A stretch of 64,000 nt of DNA from Alloteropsis semialata (taxonomy: Eukaryota; Streptophyta; Magnoliopsida; Poales; Poaceae). Below are positions 34,337 through 46,900 of the stretch, one piece after another. Position 1 is the first letter of the stretch; each line of letters starts with the position of its first letter. The notes beneath the pieces are model-generated. The model was not told where the DNA came from and did no database searches. It saw nothing but the letters and a program-made list of their open reading frames with translations. Position numbers and translations under genes: made by a program. The stretch is taken from positions 7,800,750 to 7,864,749 of the forward strand of contig CM014273.1 of the NCBI GenBank assembly GCA_004135705.1, given 5' to 3'.

Positions 34337-36189
34337 CTTACAAACCGTCATATATGAGCACAACTCACCTCTAGCTAATCACTAGCTAGCATGCTCATTT
34401 GACAACTCATTGACAACTACATAATCTAGCCAATTTGACTTTGATCTCTTAGGCTAACACACCCAAAGACAACCAAAGTACTACCTAGAAACTTCAAGTA
34501 ATCAATTCTAACTTTACTACCTAATGCTAGCTAAGCATTAGCACAAAGAACAAGTCAATTTCCTTTTGACTTGAACTCAGCCCATAGATGCATGTAGATG
34601 CATCTACACATTTCTAGTAGTCAAGATTATTGCTAACAGGTGCAGCACAAAAATATAGTAAGATTCCTGGGCTATTGTGCTGATACACAAGGGAAAATGT
34701 GGAACTATGAGGGGAAGTTTGTCATGGCAGATGTGCGACAAAGGTTGCTCTGCTTTGAGTTTATGCCAAACGGGAGTCTCAATGAGTATATAACTGGTAG
34801 GTTTCTTTCCATCGTATTTATATGGGAAAATCCGTAAACCGCATTCTTGATTGCCTGTTCCGATCATCCAGAATTATAGAATTGCCTATGTATTTACAAG
34901 TTTTCCTATTCCTCCTTTTAATGGAAGCAGTACATTTTTTTGGAGAATGGAAGCAGTACTTAAGTAACTAGGACTAAGTATCCTTGTAACCATATTCCCC
35001 TTAAAAATCTGCTCCCCACTTTTGCAGATGCATCTCGTGGTCTTGAATGGAGGACACGCTATCAAATAATCAGGGGAATTTGTGAGGGTTTGCATTATCT
35101 TCACCAAAATAATATTGTTCATTTAGATCTCAAACCTGCAAATATACTTTTAAATTATAAAATGGTGCCAAAAATTGCTGACTTTGGTCTCTCAAGGTGC
35201 TTTGATGAAAACCAGAGCTGGGTTATAACTACAAAACTGATTGGATCATTGTAAGCTAGCTAAGCATCTTGAAATACAACTTTTTTTCCTTAGGTACGGA
35301 TTATATTGTATCCGCCTTCCTCTTAACCACATTTTTTTGTGCAGGGGATATTTGGCTCCAGAATTCTATAATGGAGTAATCACATTCAACTTAGACATAT
35401 ACAGCCTTGGTATTATAATCATAGAGATATTGACAGGACAAGAGGGGTACATTGCAGTTGATAATGTAAGATTTAAAAACAGCTTACATGACTATTCCAG
35501 ATTTCCAGGACAAGACTCGATATAAAAAAATAGGCTGATTAACACACGCAATATGGTTGTGTACACTACACAACACAAGCAAAGGTCCTAAACCTTACAA
35601 TTACAACTATGAGTGTGCGCGCGTACGCGAGCATCTACACTTGTACTGTGCTTTGTTCATTTGTACAACATACTTAAATTTCCATTGCTTTGATAAATCC
35701 TAATCTGTGATTGCAATTCCTTAGATACTTGAAAGTTGGAGTGACAGATTCAAAACGTTACTGGGAGACGCATGGCTAGAACAGTAAGGGTTTGCGCTGA
35801 GATAGGCATAGAGTGCATAGACTCCAATCCAGGGAGGAGACCAGTTACACGGCGTATAATTGAGACGCTTGATGAAATGGAAAGTACCTACGGTCTCACG
35901 GAAACTGACCAGTGTTCTTCATTGGCAACACATGTAAGTTTACTCATCCCACATTTCACATAGTGTGCTCCCACTAGCATAATTTTTGGAGCTTGTGTGT
36001 AAGTTCTCACTTTCGTTGCTTTGAGTTGGTGGATGAAGTGACGTTAATTGTTCAGCAGGCAGAAGAGAGTTCTACTGGTCTGCAGCAAGGTACATATAAG
36101 GTGTTAGGAGCGACAAACTCTGAGGTGAGTCCTTCCCAGACTCTAAGTATCTTCAACATTTGGTATTTTTTGCCTTTATGGCTTGAGCT

Positions 36190-36495
36190 CTTTTACGTAC
36201 TCCATACTACCAACGAGTGGTATATAGTATAGACCCCCAAAAGTAAGGGGTAGTTTAGTAATTTCATTTAGATAAAAATAAAATTAGAGATTGAAAATGC
36301 AAAAATATATATCAAGGATCAAAGTGATTTTTTAAAATCAATTACGCCATTATTTTTTCTCCAAAATACCCATATACTACTATACTACTCACTGTATACT
36401 ATTATACTAGTCTATACAATTAATCTAAACCGTACGATATTTTCATACTAGTCCTTCTTAGACACTAGTATAGAGTAGTATGGAGTACCGTAAAA
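36190..36495. mobile_element. MITE at the junction between the kinase and SRF pseudogenes
   Basis: Terminal inverted repeats of about 21 bp: CTTTTACGTACTCCATACTAC at 36190-36210 and its inverse GTAGTATGGAGTACCGTAAAAG at 36474-36495, with a single-base indel. The interior is AT-rich with TATACTACTATACTAC-type words. The SRF pseudogene homology starts 10 bp after its right end. Confidence 0.7.
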
Positions 36496-36504
36496 GAACT
36501 CTAT

Positions 36505-39245
36505 GGCTTTGTTCTTCTCGGAGTAGTGCTGTTCATTATTGTAATACTTTTGTATTATTTTGTCTATCCAAGTAGGAAGAGAGACAGTCAAGATATGATC
36601 ATAATAGAAGTCAGCTGGCAAGGGTGCATCATAGGTTTGAATCCCAAATCAAGGCATCTCCAGTGCAACACAGGGATGGTGTTAAAAAAGGTAGACCTTT
36701 CATCCCAACATGATATTGATTTCTCTATTCTTTTGGTGTTCATGTAAGCTGGTTTATTTGACAGGTCCAGGTGAAGCACTTGAAAAGAGGGACCGTGAGC
36801 TAAGTTCATCAGCAGCAGGTATAAAGTCCTTTGGAGTTGGAACAAAGATATCTCTTTTCTTCATCAACTTCAAATGTCTGAAAGTTTGTGTGCAATTGTT
36901 TATAGCTCTCCCTAACCAGTCTACGGAAGACCAAAAGGAGCACATAATTAATTTCAATCGAACAGATTCAGATTCTTTTCCAGTTACTCTACCGCCACCC
37001 CCTCCACTGCCGCCACACCCAATTAAAGTGGCTTCTCCCACATCACTCTTTTGCATCTCTTCAGAAATATACAAATAGTTTCAGAGAGGAGAATTTGATA
37101 AGAGAGAGTAAATTAGGGAAGGTATACCTAGCAGAGCTTCCAGATGGTAAGGTATGAACTAAACATTACATGTCTTTATGAAAGAGCAGTCATTATGCTC
37201 AGCCTTCCGTTCAAATACTAATGAAATTACTAATGTATTTTTTGTGTAGTTAATGGAGGTTACAAAGATTGACAATGCTAATGGAAGAATATTTCTAGAT
37301 GACTTCCTAGAAGTGGTTGTACATATCTCAAAGATCAAGTATCCTAACATTCTTGATTTGGTTGGATATTGTGCTGAATATGGGCAGAGGTTTCTCGTGT
37401 ACAATTACTTCAGCAGAACGACACTACATGATGCACTCCATGATGGAGAGGACACTGAAAGTTCACTGTCATGGAATGCTCGCCTCCAGGTTGCTCTTGG
37501 TTCAGGAAAAGCCTTAGAGTAAGTGAAAATTAGTGTTCCATTATCAGTATAATAATCCACATTGCTGTTCTTCTTTTTAGCGGTTGAGCTTGGCCTCAGT
37601 TCACTTTTAAATTACTTTATCCCTGCAGGTATCTCCATGAAAGCTGCCAACCTCCAATTGTGCACCAGAATTTCGAATCAGCTAATGTGCTCCTTGACAA
37701 AAAAATTTTTCTCAGTGTGTGTTGCTGAGTGTGGATTGACAGAACTAACTCTATCAAGTTCTGTTACTCAGGTGAGCTATAACGTATGATGCAGATATTC
37801 ATGTTTTGGGAACACTAAACAAATGGGGGTAATCCAATCATGGTTTTATCTACATCTTTTCATGATGTCCTGTATCTGCTGACATTGCTGTGGCTGAAAT
37901 AGCTCTAGATCAGAATAGCATCTGAATCCATAAGAGTTAATGGTTAACAATGAGTTATCTGGCATAAGGGCATAACCTTTGGTTGCCTGTTTCTCCAAAA
38001 CCAGAAATATTTGCTTGCTAGTTGTAGGATAACTTGTGTTGCCAAACCAGAGATTTCCCTTGTTGTAAATAGCAATACCTCTTGCTGACGCAGTTGCGTA
38101 TTGCAATATCAGTATGTGACATGTTGTGTATTGCGATATCAGTATGTGACTCTTCTATTTTCTTGAAGTTCTTCTAGAAGAAGATTTTAATAATTTAGTT
38201 ATTCTGTTGATTATGTAAACTGGTATGTTTTATTGAAAGGCCTGGAAATGAGCAACTGAGTGCTGATAGCAAAAAATCATGTGATATATGCATCAAGACC
38301 GGAACGACGAGGATGATGGTACTAGTGATAATATGTCCACTTCTGTAGCAGCTCCTGGTACTTTCAATTGAGTAACCAAATGCTGGTTTACCACAGATCT
38401 GTGTCAGCTTTTGAGTCAACTTGTTAGAAGATGATACTACATAGCCGTTTTGAAAATGGCGTGTGTTGATTACCTTATGTTGCTCATAGTCGATGCCCAA
38501 TGTTTTCCTAGTTTTATGGCTTGGTTTATTTGATGCTGAGAAGGTGTAAAAAACGCATCTTCTTATGCTCATTGGCAGAAATTGCAACTTTGCAAGTGTA
38601 CTCACATTTGATGTTTATTCAATCCAGCTCTCAGGTCGGATGCGTGCATTACTGAGCTACGAAGCACCTGAGATCCATGATTCTGGAGCTTTTACAGAAC
38701 GGAGTGATGTCTACAGCTTTGGTATCGTGATGCTAGAACTTCTTACCGGGCGTAAACCTTATGATAGGTAATAGGTTATTAAAACCAAGCCTTATGCTTG
38801 GCCAGTATCTTTCCACAGTTGTTTCAAATCATTTATGTCAGTACCAAAGAAGGAAAACACTGGCTTTCCGGTTCACATGCATGTTCTATGTGATAATGCG
38901 CAGTTCATGCCCTCGTCATGAGCAACATCTTGTTAGATGGGCCAGTTCTCAGCTTCATGACATTGAACCACTCTCCAAGATGGTGGACAAATCTATACGT
39001 TTCCAATGTTCTGATATAGCATTGTCACGATTTGCTGACATAATCAGCCGCTGTATCCAGGTAATAATTCAGTTTTGTTTTCTTCTTTAATGCTAATCTG
39101 ACCTTTTCATTATTATGTAAACAAATTGAATCCAACGATCATGTGTCTGATCTAAATCTTTTATAATACAGGAGAATCCATAATTCAGGCCACCAATGTC
39201 TGAAATTGTCCAAGACCTAACTAGGCTTGTAAATGCTACTTGTCA
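36505..39245 (+). pseudogene. 5'-truncated SRF pseudogene, tandem copy of the gene at 12649-19104
   Basis: Homology begins within the transmembrane segment of SRF exon 10 (GGCTTTGTTCTTCTCGG at 36505) and covers exons 10-17 in order with introns. Signal peptide, LRRs and stem are absent. Lesions: a one-base deletion in the exon 10 copy followed by TAG in the original frame; a rearranged exon 12 copy ending at TAG (37076-37078); a net four-base insertion in the exon 14 copy (AAAAAAATTTTT near 37700); and TAA in the exon 17 copy (GAG AAT CCA TAA near 39173). The exon 13 copy (37250-37518) and exon 15 copy (38629-38768) remain open. The retained introns show this is a DNA-level duplicate, not a processed copy. 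Confidence 0.9.
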
Positions 39246-41086
39246 GATGATGAGCAGCATACCTGCGTTTTTGAAAAAAAAAAGCTACGGGTCATGGCAA
39301 GGCCCAGTGCAAGATAAAATTAGAGACTATATATGAGAGCTTTTCACATTAAAGATGCGGAGGGCCATGTCATCCTTTACTTGGATCGACTTATCAGATT
39401 TGGTGCTTATGGTGTAGGATTGCTCAAACATGGCCCCATCAAGTCACTGCACCGCTGGAGCGCTCCAGCTCCAGCTTTCCTCCAGCGTGGCCATTCTTCG
39501 TCCGTTGCAGCGCCGCCGCTCCTGCACGTGTTCCCATCCCTCCATACGGCAGGAGGGGGTGGTGCAGGACCGGCACGGAGAGGGATGATGGGGGAGCGCC
39601 GCAGCGCTGCCAGCATTGGGGATTGGAGAAAGAGAGGCCAGTGAAGAGCCACGCATTGTAAAAATTCACAAAATGTTGTCAACCATCGGATCTGGACTAA
39701 CGAACGGCTGTTATTATTTTGAAGCATTGTAAAAATTCACAAATTGTTTTTGCCGTATACTGAGGACAATCTTGTGTATTTATTTTCCATGGCGAGCATT
39801 CTACACTAACTCATGTCAAAATGATGAAGCTTCTTGTACACATGGCAGGAGGGTGGAAGTGCAGGTATTTGTGCACCTGGATGTTAAATGATATTTTTTT
39901 TTTTGCAGATGTGATGTTATAGCAGGATCTTGAATTCTTGTAACTAATATCCAGGAATTCGTTTAATTGGTCACTCTAAAGCTAGCCATCCCATTCTTGG
40001 TGTTATATGATGTTGCATCTTCTCTGAGCGGTTGAAAAAGAACTGCCTCAGCGTTTTTACAGCTTGTTGAGCTGATTTCTTTACTGCTGTAAAATCCAAT
40101 GGTGCTATTCTGGAAACGCTGATAAAGAAAACTATAGTGCGAGTTTTGTTCACAGTGCATACGTATGTGGATGCAAAACTTGTTCTCTGGTGGGACCTAA
40201 GTCAATGGATCTAGATGTTCGATTTTCCAGCTCCACCAAAAAAGCTGCGGCTGCTGCAGGTTCTCCTCGCCGCATATGTCCTTTGTAGCTGACACAATCA
40301 GGTATGCATCATGAGCTCAACTGCTCAGCTTGTTCCCACCACGTACAAGGTTTACTGTGGACTGTGCTGTCCTGAAGTAGACCGTAGACGCTGGTTTGCG
40401 TCGAGTCTTCGTGGTTGGTATGGACCGGCTGTTTCTGTTCCCCGTTCGGTCAGTTCTTGAATTTTGCACGGCATTTTGCGGTTGACGCTAACCGTACTTG
40501 GTCTCTGATAGAAGTTTGTGGTCTCTGCCAGTCCTTGTACTGTTAGATTGGGACTTCTCGCGTCGATTGTCCATTTCTTTCTAGCGGTGTATTGCACTTG
40601 CTTAATTACAAACTCAAGTGCGAAAAAAAAAACCTTCAACTCTTTGGTTGGATCCGGCTGGATAATGGAGTCCAGCTTTTTAGCTTCAGCTTATGGTCTA
40701 AACATCCCAAATTGTGGCTCAGTTTTTACAAGTTCATCAACCCGAGATCCGATTGTGGAATGCCATAAAAGCTATCTCATCCCGCCTTTTAATGGTTTGC
40801 ATGATTCAACAGTCCCACAATCTAGAAAAAGCCAAGCAACTTCTAGGTTTTACAGTTTCCACTTTTTACTGTCAACAATCTGTAACGTAACTGAGGCGAG
40901 TTGGATCAAGGCACACTTTGCATTTATCGGTTCTTTTTTTCGTTATCTAGGAAAACCATACACTACAGAAACCATTCCTTGCCCTGAGAAAATGGAAATC
41001 GAGCCAAAACTTGTCAATCATGAGAGCTGCAGACTGCGTAGGACAGTGACAAGCCAGCATCTGCCCAGCCACAAGATGCGGGCCCC
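39246..41086. other. Duplicated SRF 3' flank, then intergenic DNA
   Basis: About 39750-40300 is homologous to 19186-19640 and marks the rest of the duplicated block. Between them, 39330-39650 holds GC-rich sequence not found beside the intact gene. From 40300 to 41086 no gene or named repeat was recognised. Confidence 0.55.
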
Positions 41087-41406
41087 GTTTAGTTTTCCAG
41101 CACTAGATACTAGATACTGTTCACAACTTTGACCACTAATTAAAGGTATTAAATAAAAATATTTTACAAAACTAACTCCAGAACCCCTGCACTAGGAACC
41201 CTGAAGAATCTAATGAGGCCTTTGACCGCATGATTAGAGGATGATTACTGTAGCATCATTGTAGCCAATCATCGATTAATTAGGCTCATTAGATTTGTCT
41301 CGAAAAGTTACGCTCATCCGTGAAAAGATTTTGTAAATAGACTTCATTTAGTATTTCATGCAAAAAAATTCCCTCCTAGCAATGCTAGATGCTAGAAAAC
41401 CAATCA
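41087..41406. mobile_element. MITE, copy 2 of the three-copy family
   Basis: Starts GGGCCCCGTTTAGTTTTCC and carries GAATCTAATGAGGCC, ATGATTACTGTAGCATCATTGTAG and ATTAGGCTCATTAGATTTGTCTCG in the order seen in the other copies. The ends CCAGCACTAGATACTAGA and its near inverse GCTAGATGCTAGAAA fit a terminal inverted repeat. Confidence 0.65.
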
Positions 41407-41630
41407 AGCCGCGGTGCCTCCTGGTGTGGTGGGGCACACGCACATCACATCGCATAGGTGCGAGGACCAACTGCGACGTCGGTTTTTTTTTTTTGAAAGT
41501 CCTGCGACGTCGGTTTGGGAGCTGGAGTTGTTGCTGATGCCGTGTGGTTGGCCCACCCGCACAAGGCACAAGTTGCGTATCGTTTGTGAGGTCGGACCAT
41601 CGCTGGGGACCCGGGGCCATGAGAGCATCT

Positions 41631-41903
41631 CCAGCAGTTTTGTGTTCTCTAATTCAACTACTATATTGAAAGGGTTATTGAAAAAATATTGTTTCAGCAT
41701 ATTTCTTTTATTTTTTTCCAGTAATTATTGGGACAAACCAATAATCTACTCTAACTCTTTCCAAATAGAGGGGGAGTTGTGACTCTCCCAATACGATAGT
41801 TGGATTGGGACATGGTTATTGGAGAACTACAAAAACAACTCCCCTAATAATCATGAAAAAAATATTGAAACATCCTCATTAGATGATTATTAGGAGATGC
41901 TCT
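41631..41903. mobile_element. MITE with GAGCATCTCC ends
   Basis: GAGCATCTCC at about 41633 is mirrored by GGAGATGCTC ending at 41902. The AT-rich interior has further inverted words (TATTGAAAGGGTTATTG; CCTAATAATCATG). TGA occurs on both flanks and may be a 3-bp target duplication. Confidence 0.6.
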
Positions 41904-42363
41904 GACATAATCAAGGATCCCCTTCCTTCCTTCTTGCCTTTCTTTCTTTCATTTCTTTTTTTCCATTCATAAATTGCGATTGTTATTTAGGTCTCACTTC
42001 ATTTCCTAGAGTGTATTAGGCTAGTATTAGCCAGCAGGGCCCCGTTTCTTTTTCCCAGAGCATGCATTGCGGGCCCCATTCCTGTGGTTCTCCTTGTTGG
42101 ATCGACAGGCGTTACTGCACGACTTCATAAGTCCTGGTTAGGATGCATTGTGTCACGAGCCATACATGCTCCGCATGGTTATGTTGTGGCTGCGGTTAAT
42201 CTCAGCCCAATATGTGATCGAGATGTGCTAGGAGCTTGATTGTGCCACTGCCCAGGCGTCTTCAAGAGTGTCAGCTACGTACAACTCAGGCGTCCGCGTC
42301 CGCCTGCGTCGTTCAATAATGCATCGCAGCTCTCTCACACATGAGCTAAGGCCTAAGAGCAAC

Positions 42364-43363
42364 NNNNNNNNNNNNNNNNNNNNNNNNNNNNNNNNNNNNN
42401 NNNNNNNNNNNNNNNNNNNNNNNNNNNNNNNNNNNNNNNNNNNNNNNNNNNNNNNNNNNNNNNNNNNNNNNNNNNNNNNNNNNNNNNNNNNNNNNNNNNN
42501 NNNNNNNNNNNNNNNNNNNNNNNNNNNNNNNNNNNNNNNNNNNNNNNNNNNNNNNNNNNNNNNNNNNNNNNNNNNNNNNNNNNNNNNNNNNNNNNNNNNN
42601 NNNNNNNNNNNNNNNNNNNNNNNNNNNNNNNNNNNNNNNNNNNNNNNNNNNNNNNNNNNNNNNNNNNNNNNNNNNNNNNNNNNNNNNNNNNNNNNNNNNN
42701 NNNNNNNNNNNNNNNNNNNNNNNNNNNNNNNNNNNNNNNNNNNNNNNNNNNNNNNNNNNNNNNNNNNNNNNNNNNNNNNNNNNNNNNNNNNNNNNNNNNN
42801 NNNNNNNNNNNNNNNNNNNNNNNNNNNNNNNNNNNNNNNNNNNNNNNNNNNNNNNNNNNNNNNNNNNNNNNNNNNNNNNNNNNNNNNNNNNNNNNNNNNN
42901 NNNNNNNNNNNNNNNNNNNNNNNNNNNNNNNNNNNNNNNNNNNNNNNNNNNNNNNNNNNNNNNNNNNNNNNNNNNNNNNNNNNNNNNNNNNNNNNNNNNN
43001 NNNNNNNNNNNNNNNNNNNNNNNNNNNNNNNNNNNNNNNNNNNNNNNNNNNNNNNNNNNNNNNNNNNNNNNNNNNNNNNNNNNNNNNNNNNNNNNNNNNN
43101 NNNNNNNNNNNNNNNNNNNNNNNNNNNNNNNNNNNNNNNNNNNNNNNNNNNNNNNNNNNNNNNNNNNNNNNNNNNNNNNNNNNNNNNNNNNNNNNNNNNN
43201 NNNNNNNNNNNNNNNNNNNNNNNNNNNNNNNNNNNNNNNNNNNNNNNNNNNNNNNNNNNNNNNNNNNNNNNNNNNNNNNNNNNNNNNNNNNNNNNNNNNN
43301 NNNNNNNNNNNNNNNNNNNNNNNNNNNNNNNNNNNNNNNNNNNNNNNNNNNNNNNNNNNNNNN
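42364..43363. other. Assembly gap (1,000 N)
   Basis: Exactly 1,000 N with unrelated sequence on both sides. The flanks 41904-42363 and 43364-43917 hold no recognised gene; at 43460-43570 ATAACTCAAATCG recurs three times and an AT dinucleotide run lies near 43867. Confidence 0.99.
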
Positions 43364-43922
43364 GTAGTAAAACTAACTTTGATGGCATCCTCGATCTCAT
43401 GTTCCAAGTAAAGAGATGTGTACATGTGTGAATATTTCTTATGTCACTTTCATCCTATGTGATCTAGAGAGATAATAACTCAAATCGCGTATTAACTCAA
43501 ATCGTGGATATATAGTGAAGAAATTGTTGATGTGATCTAGAGGGATAATAACTCAAATCGTGTTAATGGATTGAGTTTGAGAATCAATAATTCTCATTAT
43601 TCGTGTAGTTTGGTCGCATGCAGCTGGTGCCTTGATACAGCCATACAGGGCACAACCATTCAGCCAAATGCACATATCATCTGAAAAAAACATATACTAA
43701 ATATTTCATTTTGCTGTACAACCATTTGTAAACAGCACACTAAATCGATTGCGGATCGATATGGACCCTTAGCATTTACTATGCTTATCCATCTATTACA
43801 TCCGGAGCACAGGCCATCTCCTCAGAAACTGCATAATACATGGTTTAATTCAGAATTCATTCGACATATATATATATATCTAATCAACTGCTCGACTCTT
43901 GCATAAGAGGCAGGATTGTGTC

Positions 43923-46900
43923 TGAAACATCCCGGATTTCCAAATCGGAGAATCCGACTCCCTGTACCATGTGATAGTCCCAGAATCAACTGCTATCACG
44001 TACAGATCTCATTTCAGCATAATATCATATCCATACTTCGAATCAGAGTACAATTATTACAAGGATAATATGGAAGCGTAGCTGTTACAAGCCCCTTGGG
44101 CTAAACGACAAGAAGAAAGCCTACGAAGCGGTAGCTAGGTCTTCAAGTCTTCATCTCCAGTCTTCGCCACAGGCAACCTTGAGCGAAGCAACACAACCCT
44201 TCAAGAAGCATCCGACGGCTGAACTCGGAATCCAAGTGTAAACCTGCAAGCTCACGAACTGTCCCCAAGGAATGGGACAGGTCCACGTCACCATCCGTAT
44301 GCAAGCTTTAAGGTGGCCTAATTCTAGTATAACAAATATATCAAGGAATTAAGCTGGGGTTTTCCTATGCAGCAGCAGCAGCAACAGAAATAAAGATCTC
44401 CAACATCAGCTTCCCAAGCTATCATCTCCACGGTCAACCCTAGCACACCAGGGTCCCGTCGCATTCTCACCTCCTGCTCCTCACGAGTCGATGGGAAGAC
44501 TCCCACTCTTCCCATCTCAGCGGCTACAAGCCGGAATCCGCACTATCATCTCTCAACCCGCCCAAGGCTATGAAAAAGGGGAGAGATAGAATATCCCAAA
44601 ACACTAATCAGAAGAAGCCGGATCGAGGGGTGTCCATGACCGAGGACGCGGCTATACGTATAGTTTTAACTCTGCAGAGTGTGTACACCTGGTCCCACCC
44701 GGGCTGCGAGCTGGTGGCCGCCAACTCGAGACACAGCCCACAACCATGACTTCCTAGCCAGAACGGTACCATACTGCTTTCCCGGGCTTGGGACCCAGAA
44801 CTGTGAGTCTCTAGCCTGGCCACCGTGGTGTCGAGAGTCTCGGAAACAAAGGGCTGTGAGACAGCCGGGCTTCGGTGGCGCCACCGGTGAGCCCAATCCT
44901 AGCACACTGCTCCACAGAAATGGTACCGCCCAACTAGAAATGGCTGGAATCCTCCCCTTCTGAGGATAAGTGGTGTGCACGTTTGACAAAGTCCCGTCAC
45001 CAGGTCCAACTGACTCAGCCTAAGCCAGAGCAAGCAAGCCTCCAAACTGGGCCGTCCGACTCCGCGGTACGCCAGTCTACCCATTACAGGTAACATTCCC
45101 CAACTCCTCCAAAGTAACCACAACAATGTACCCGCCACAGGTACTCCGTAGGAAGTGCCCAACACACTTCCCGAGCCCCGACCAGAAGGTCGGTTAATGT
45201 CTGCTCACTCCAGCCGGGGGTTCGAAACTCTTCAGTTTTATCCCACCCCAAAACACACGCCAAGATGATCAAGATCACAGCTAATCCCACACATGCAAGC
45301 ATAGCACGAGTATAACAATGTATCTAGGTACACAAGGATATCAGGTAATAATCAAAGGCTATGCATAGGTTTAACATCAACATGAATTAAAGCGCTAGCA
45401 ATTCTAATAGCAATGCCTAATAGGATTCAAAGTCGGAATGGGCGTGAACCTGGAGCAAGGTCCTTCACTTTCACTTCCTTGATGAAGTCACGATCGTCGT
45501 GGTCGTAGTCGACGAAGTCGTCCAAATCTTCCGGGAATCCTAATAATCGGATAAATAAACGATAAGCTAGTTGCAAATAAACTCCAATTAAGATCCAAAG
45601 AAGAGCCAAAAGCACTCAACTCCTGCACTAACGCGTAGATCATGATTTTAGAAGAATTATGAAACTGGTTTCATAATTTTCTGAGCTAGGATGAATTTAT
45701 TATGAATTTTCTTAGATAAAACCTAATTCTGAAATTCCGAAAAAGAAAAGAAAAAGAGCCTGACACGTGGCAGGATGACGTCAGCAGCGGGGTCCACCAC
45801 TGATGACGTCAGCATTGACCAAGTCAACGGTCAACGGTCAGTGGGTCCCACGTGTCAGTGACACGCGGTGTATGACATGTGGGCCCGGATTGACAGATCG
45901 AGAAAAAGAAAAAGGTTGGAGCGGGCTGCAACTGGGCCGATTCTGCTTGCGGGCTTTAACTGATCAAGGGGGTTTAGCAGACTTTTGTGGGTTTGGCCCA
46001 GAAAGGGTAAAGGGTTTATGGGCCGAGCGGATTCGGCCCATGGTCAGCGTTTCTCGGCAAGGAGAGAGGTGGGGGTCGCGGGCCCATACGTCAGTGAGGT
46101 GGTGCGACTGGCAGGTGGGGTCCACGCGTCATAGAGAGGGACGTTGGCGCCGGGATCCTCTGCGAACGGTGCGGCCAGATCAACGTGTGGTCTTCCGTGT
46201 GCTTCGGCGTTCGCTCGCGGCGCTCCAGAGCACGACGCGGCGTCGACGGTGGTTCTCCAGGCGCGGGCGCGCGGCTCACTGGCGCGTCCTCCTGTGCCGA
46301 TTCCTTGCGCGCGTGAAGGGAGAAACACAGAGCGGGAGCAGCGGAAGAGAGCGGGAGAGAAGGGCGGCGGCGAGCAGCAACGCTGCAGCGGCGGCTCGGA
46401 TCAGCTTGGGGCTACGGCGTCGAGGCGCACAAGAGCGAGGTGGTGAGGAGATTTGCGTGTGCGGGAAAGGAATCATGCGAACGCGTCCCTGCAGAGAGAA
46501 ACGGGCGCGGCTCGAAGGCCGGACAGGCAAAACCATCAAGGGGAACAAGGCTTCACAGGGTTTTCATGGCGTCGCGACGGACGAACAGAGCAAGACCGAG
46601 AGAGAGGGAAGGGAGATCGAGGCGGCGATGGTGCTCACGATGAGGTGAAGAGGAAGATGGAACTAAGCTTGATGAAGTCCCCTCGCGGTACGGCGAGGGC
46701 GATGCCGAGCTCGGTGTTGCGGTGATGCGGCGGCGACGATGACCGGCGGCAAGCTTGACGGCGATTCCGGCGCAAGGAGACCTCCTCCGTCCAATTCCTT
46801 CGACGAACGGCTTCTCCACCTCCTTCTCTCTCTTTCCTTCTCTACTTGGCCGGTGATGTGGGGTAGCAGGGCTTCCGCCCCGAGAGGATTCGGCGATGGG

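Larger units (their letters stand above)
21832..34638 (-). mobile_element. Element A: gag-only Copia retrotransposon, itself interrupted
   Basis: Left LTR is 21832-22246 (415 bp, TGTTGG...TAACA). The right LTR begins at 23428, is interrupted at 23545, and resumes at 34342 to end at 34638; it totals 415 bp. Next to the right LTR is a primer-binding site complementary to initiator tRNA-Met (TGGTATCAGAGC on the minus strand), and next to the left LTR a GGGGGGAAAT polypurine tract, so the element runs on the minus strand. Only about 1.18 kb of internal sequence (22247-23427) remains, holding gag and no protease, integrase or reverse transcriptase. The LTR copies differ at one position by eye. Target repeats are GGTGT and GGTGC (one mismatch). 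Confidence 0.88.
21475..36125 (+). pseudogene. Receptor-like kinase gene split by nested retrotransposons
   Basis: Kinase exons are recognisable at 21475-21633 (glycine loop GRGGFAVVYK), 21729-21830 (VAVKKL lysine; ends GCLMRV), 34640-34796 (resumes VQHKNIVRFLGYC), 35028-35250 (catalytic HLDLKPAN and ADFG), 35345-35465 (GYLAPEF) and 35725-35933, with a possible further exon near 36060. Element A sits inside the second exon: coding sequence stops at a GGTGT target repeat (21827-21831) and resumes at GGTGC (34639-34643). A second lesion is independent: one base is missing near 35784, creating an in-frame TAA at 35785-35787, and the conserved segment RVCAEIGIECID continues in another frame. The family is a grass RLK with an N-terminal segment directly before the kinase. 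The extracellular part, if any, was not found. Confidence 0.85.

Noticed and set aside
39333..39727. GC-rich open frames after the SRF pseudogene
   Set aside because: Overlapping frames on both strands with no domain; absent beside the intact SRF gene.
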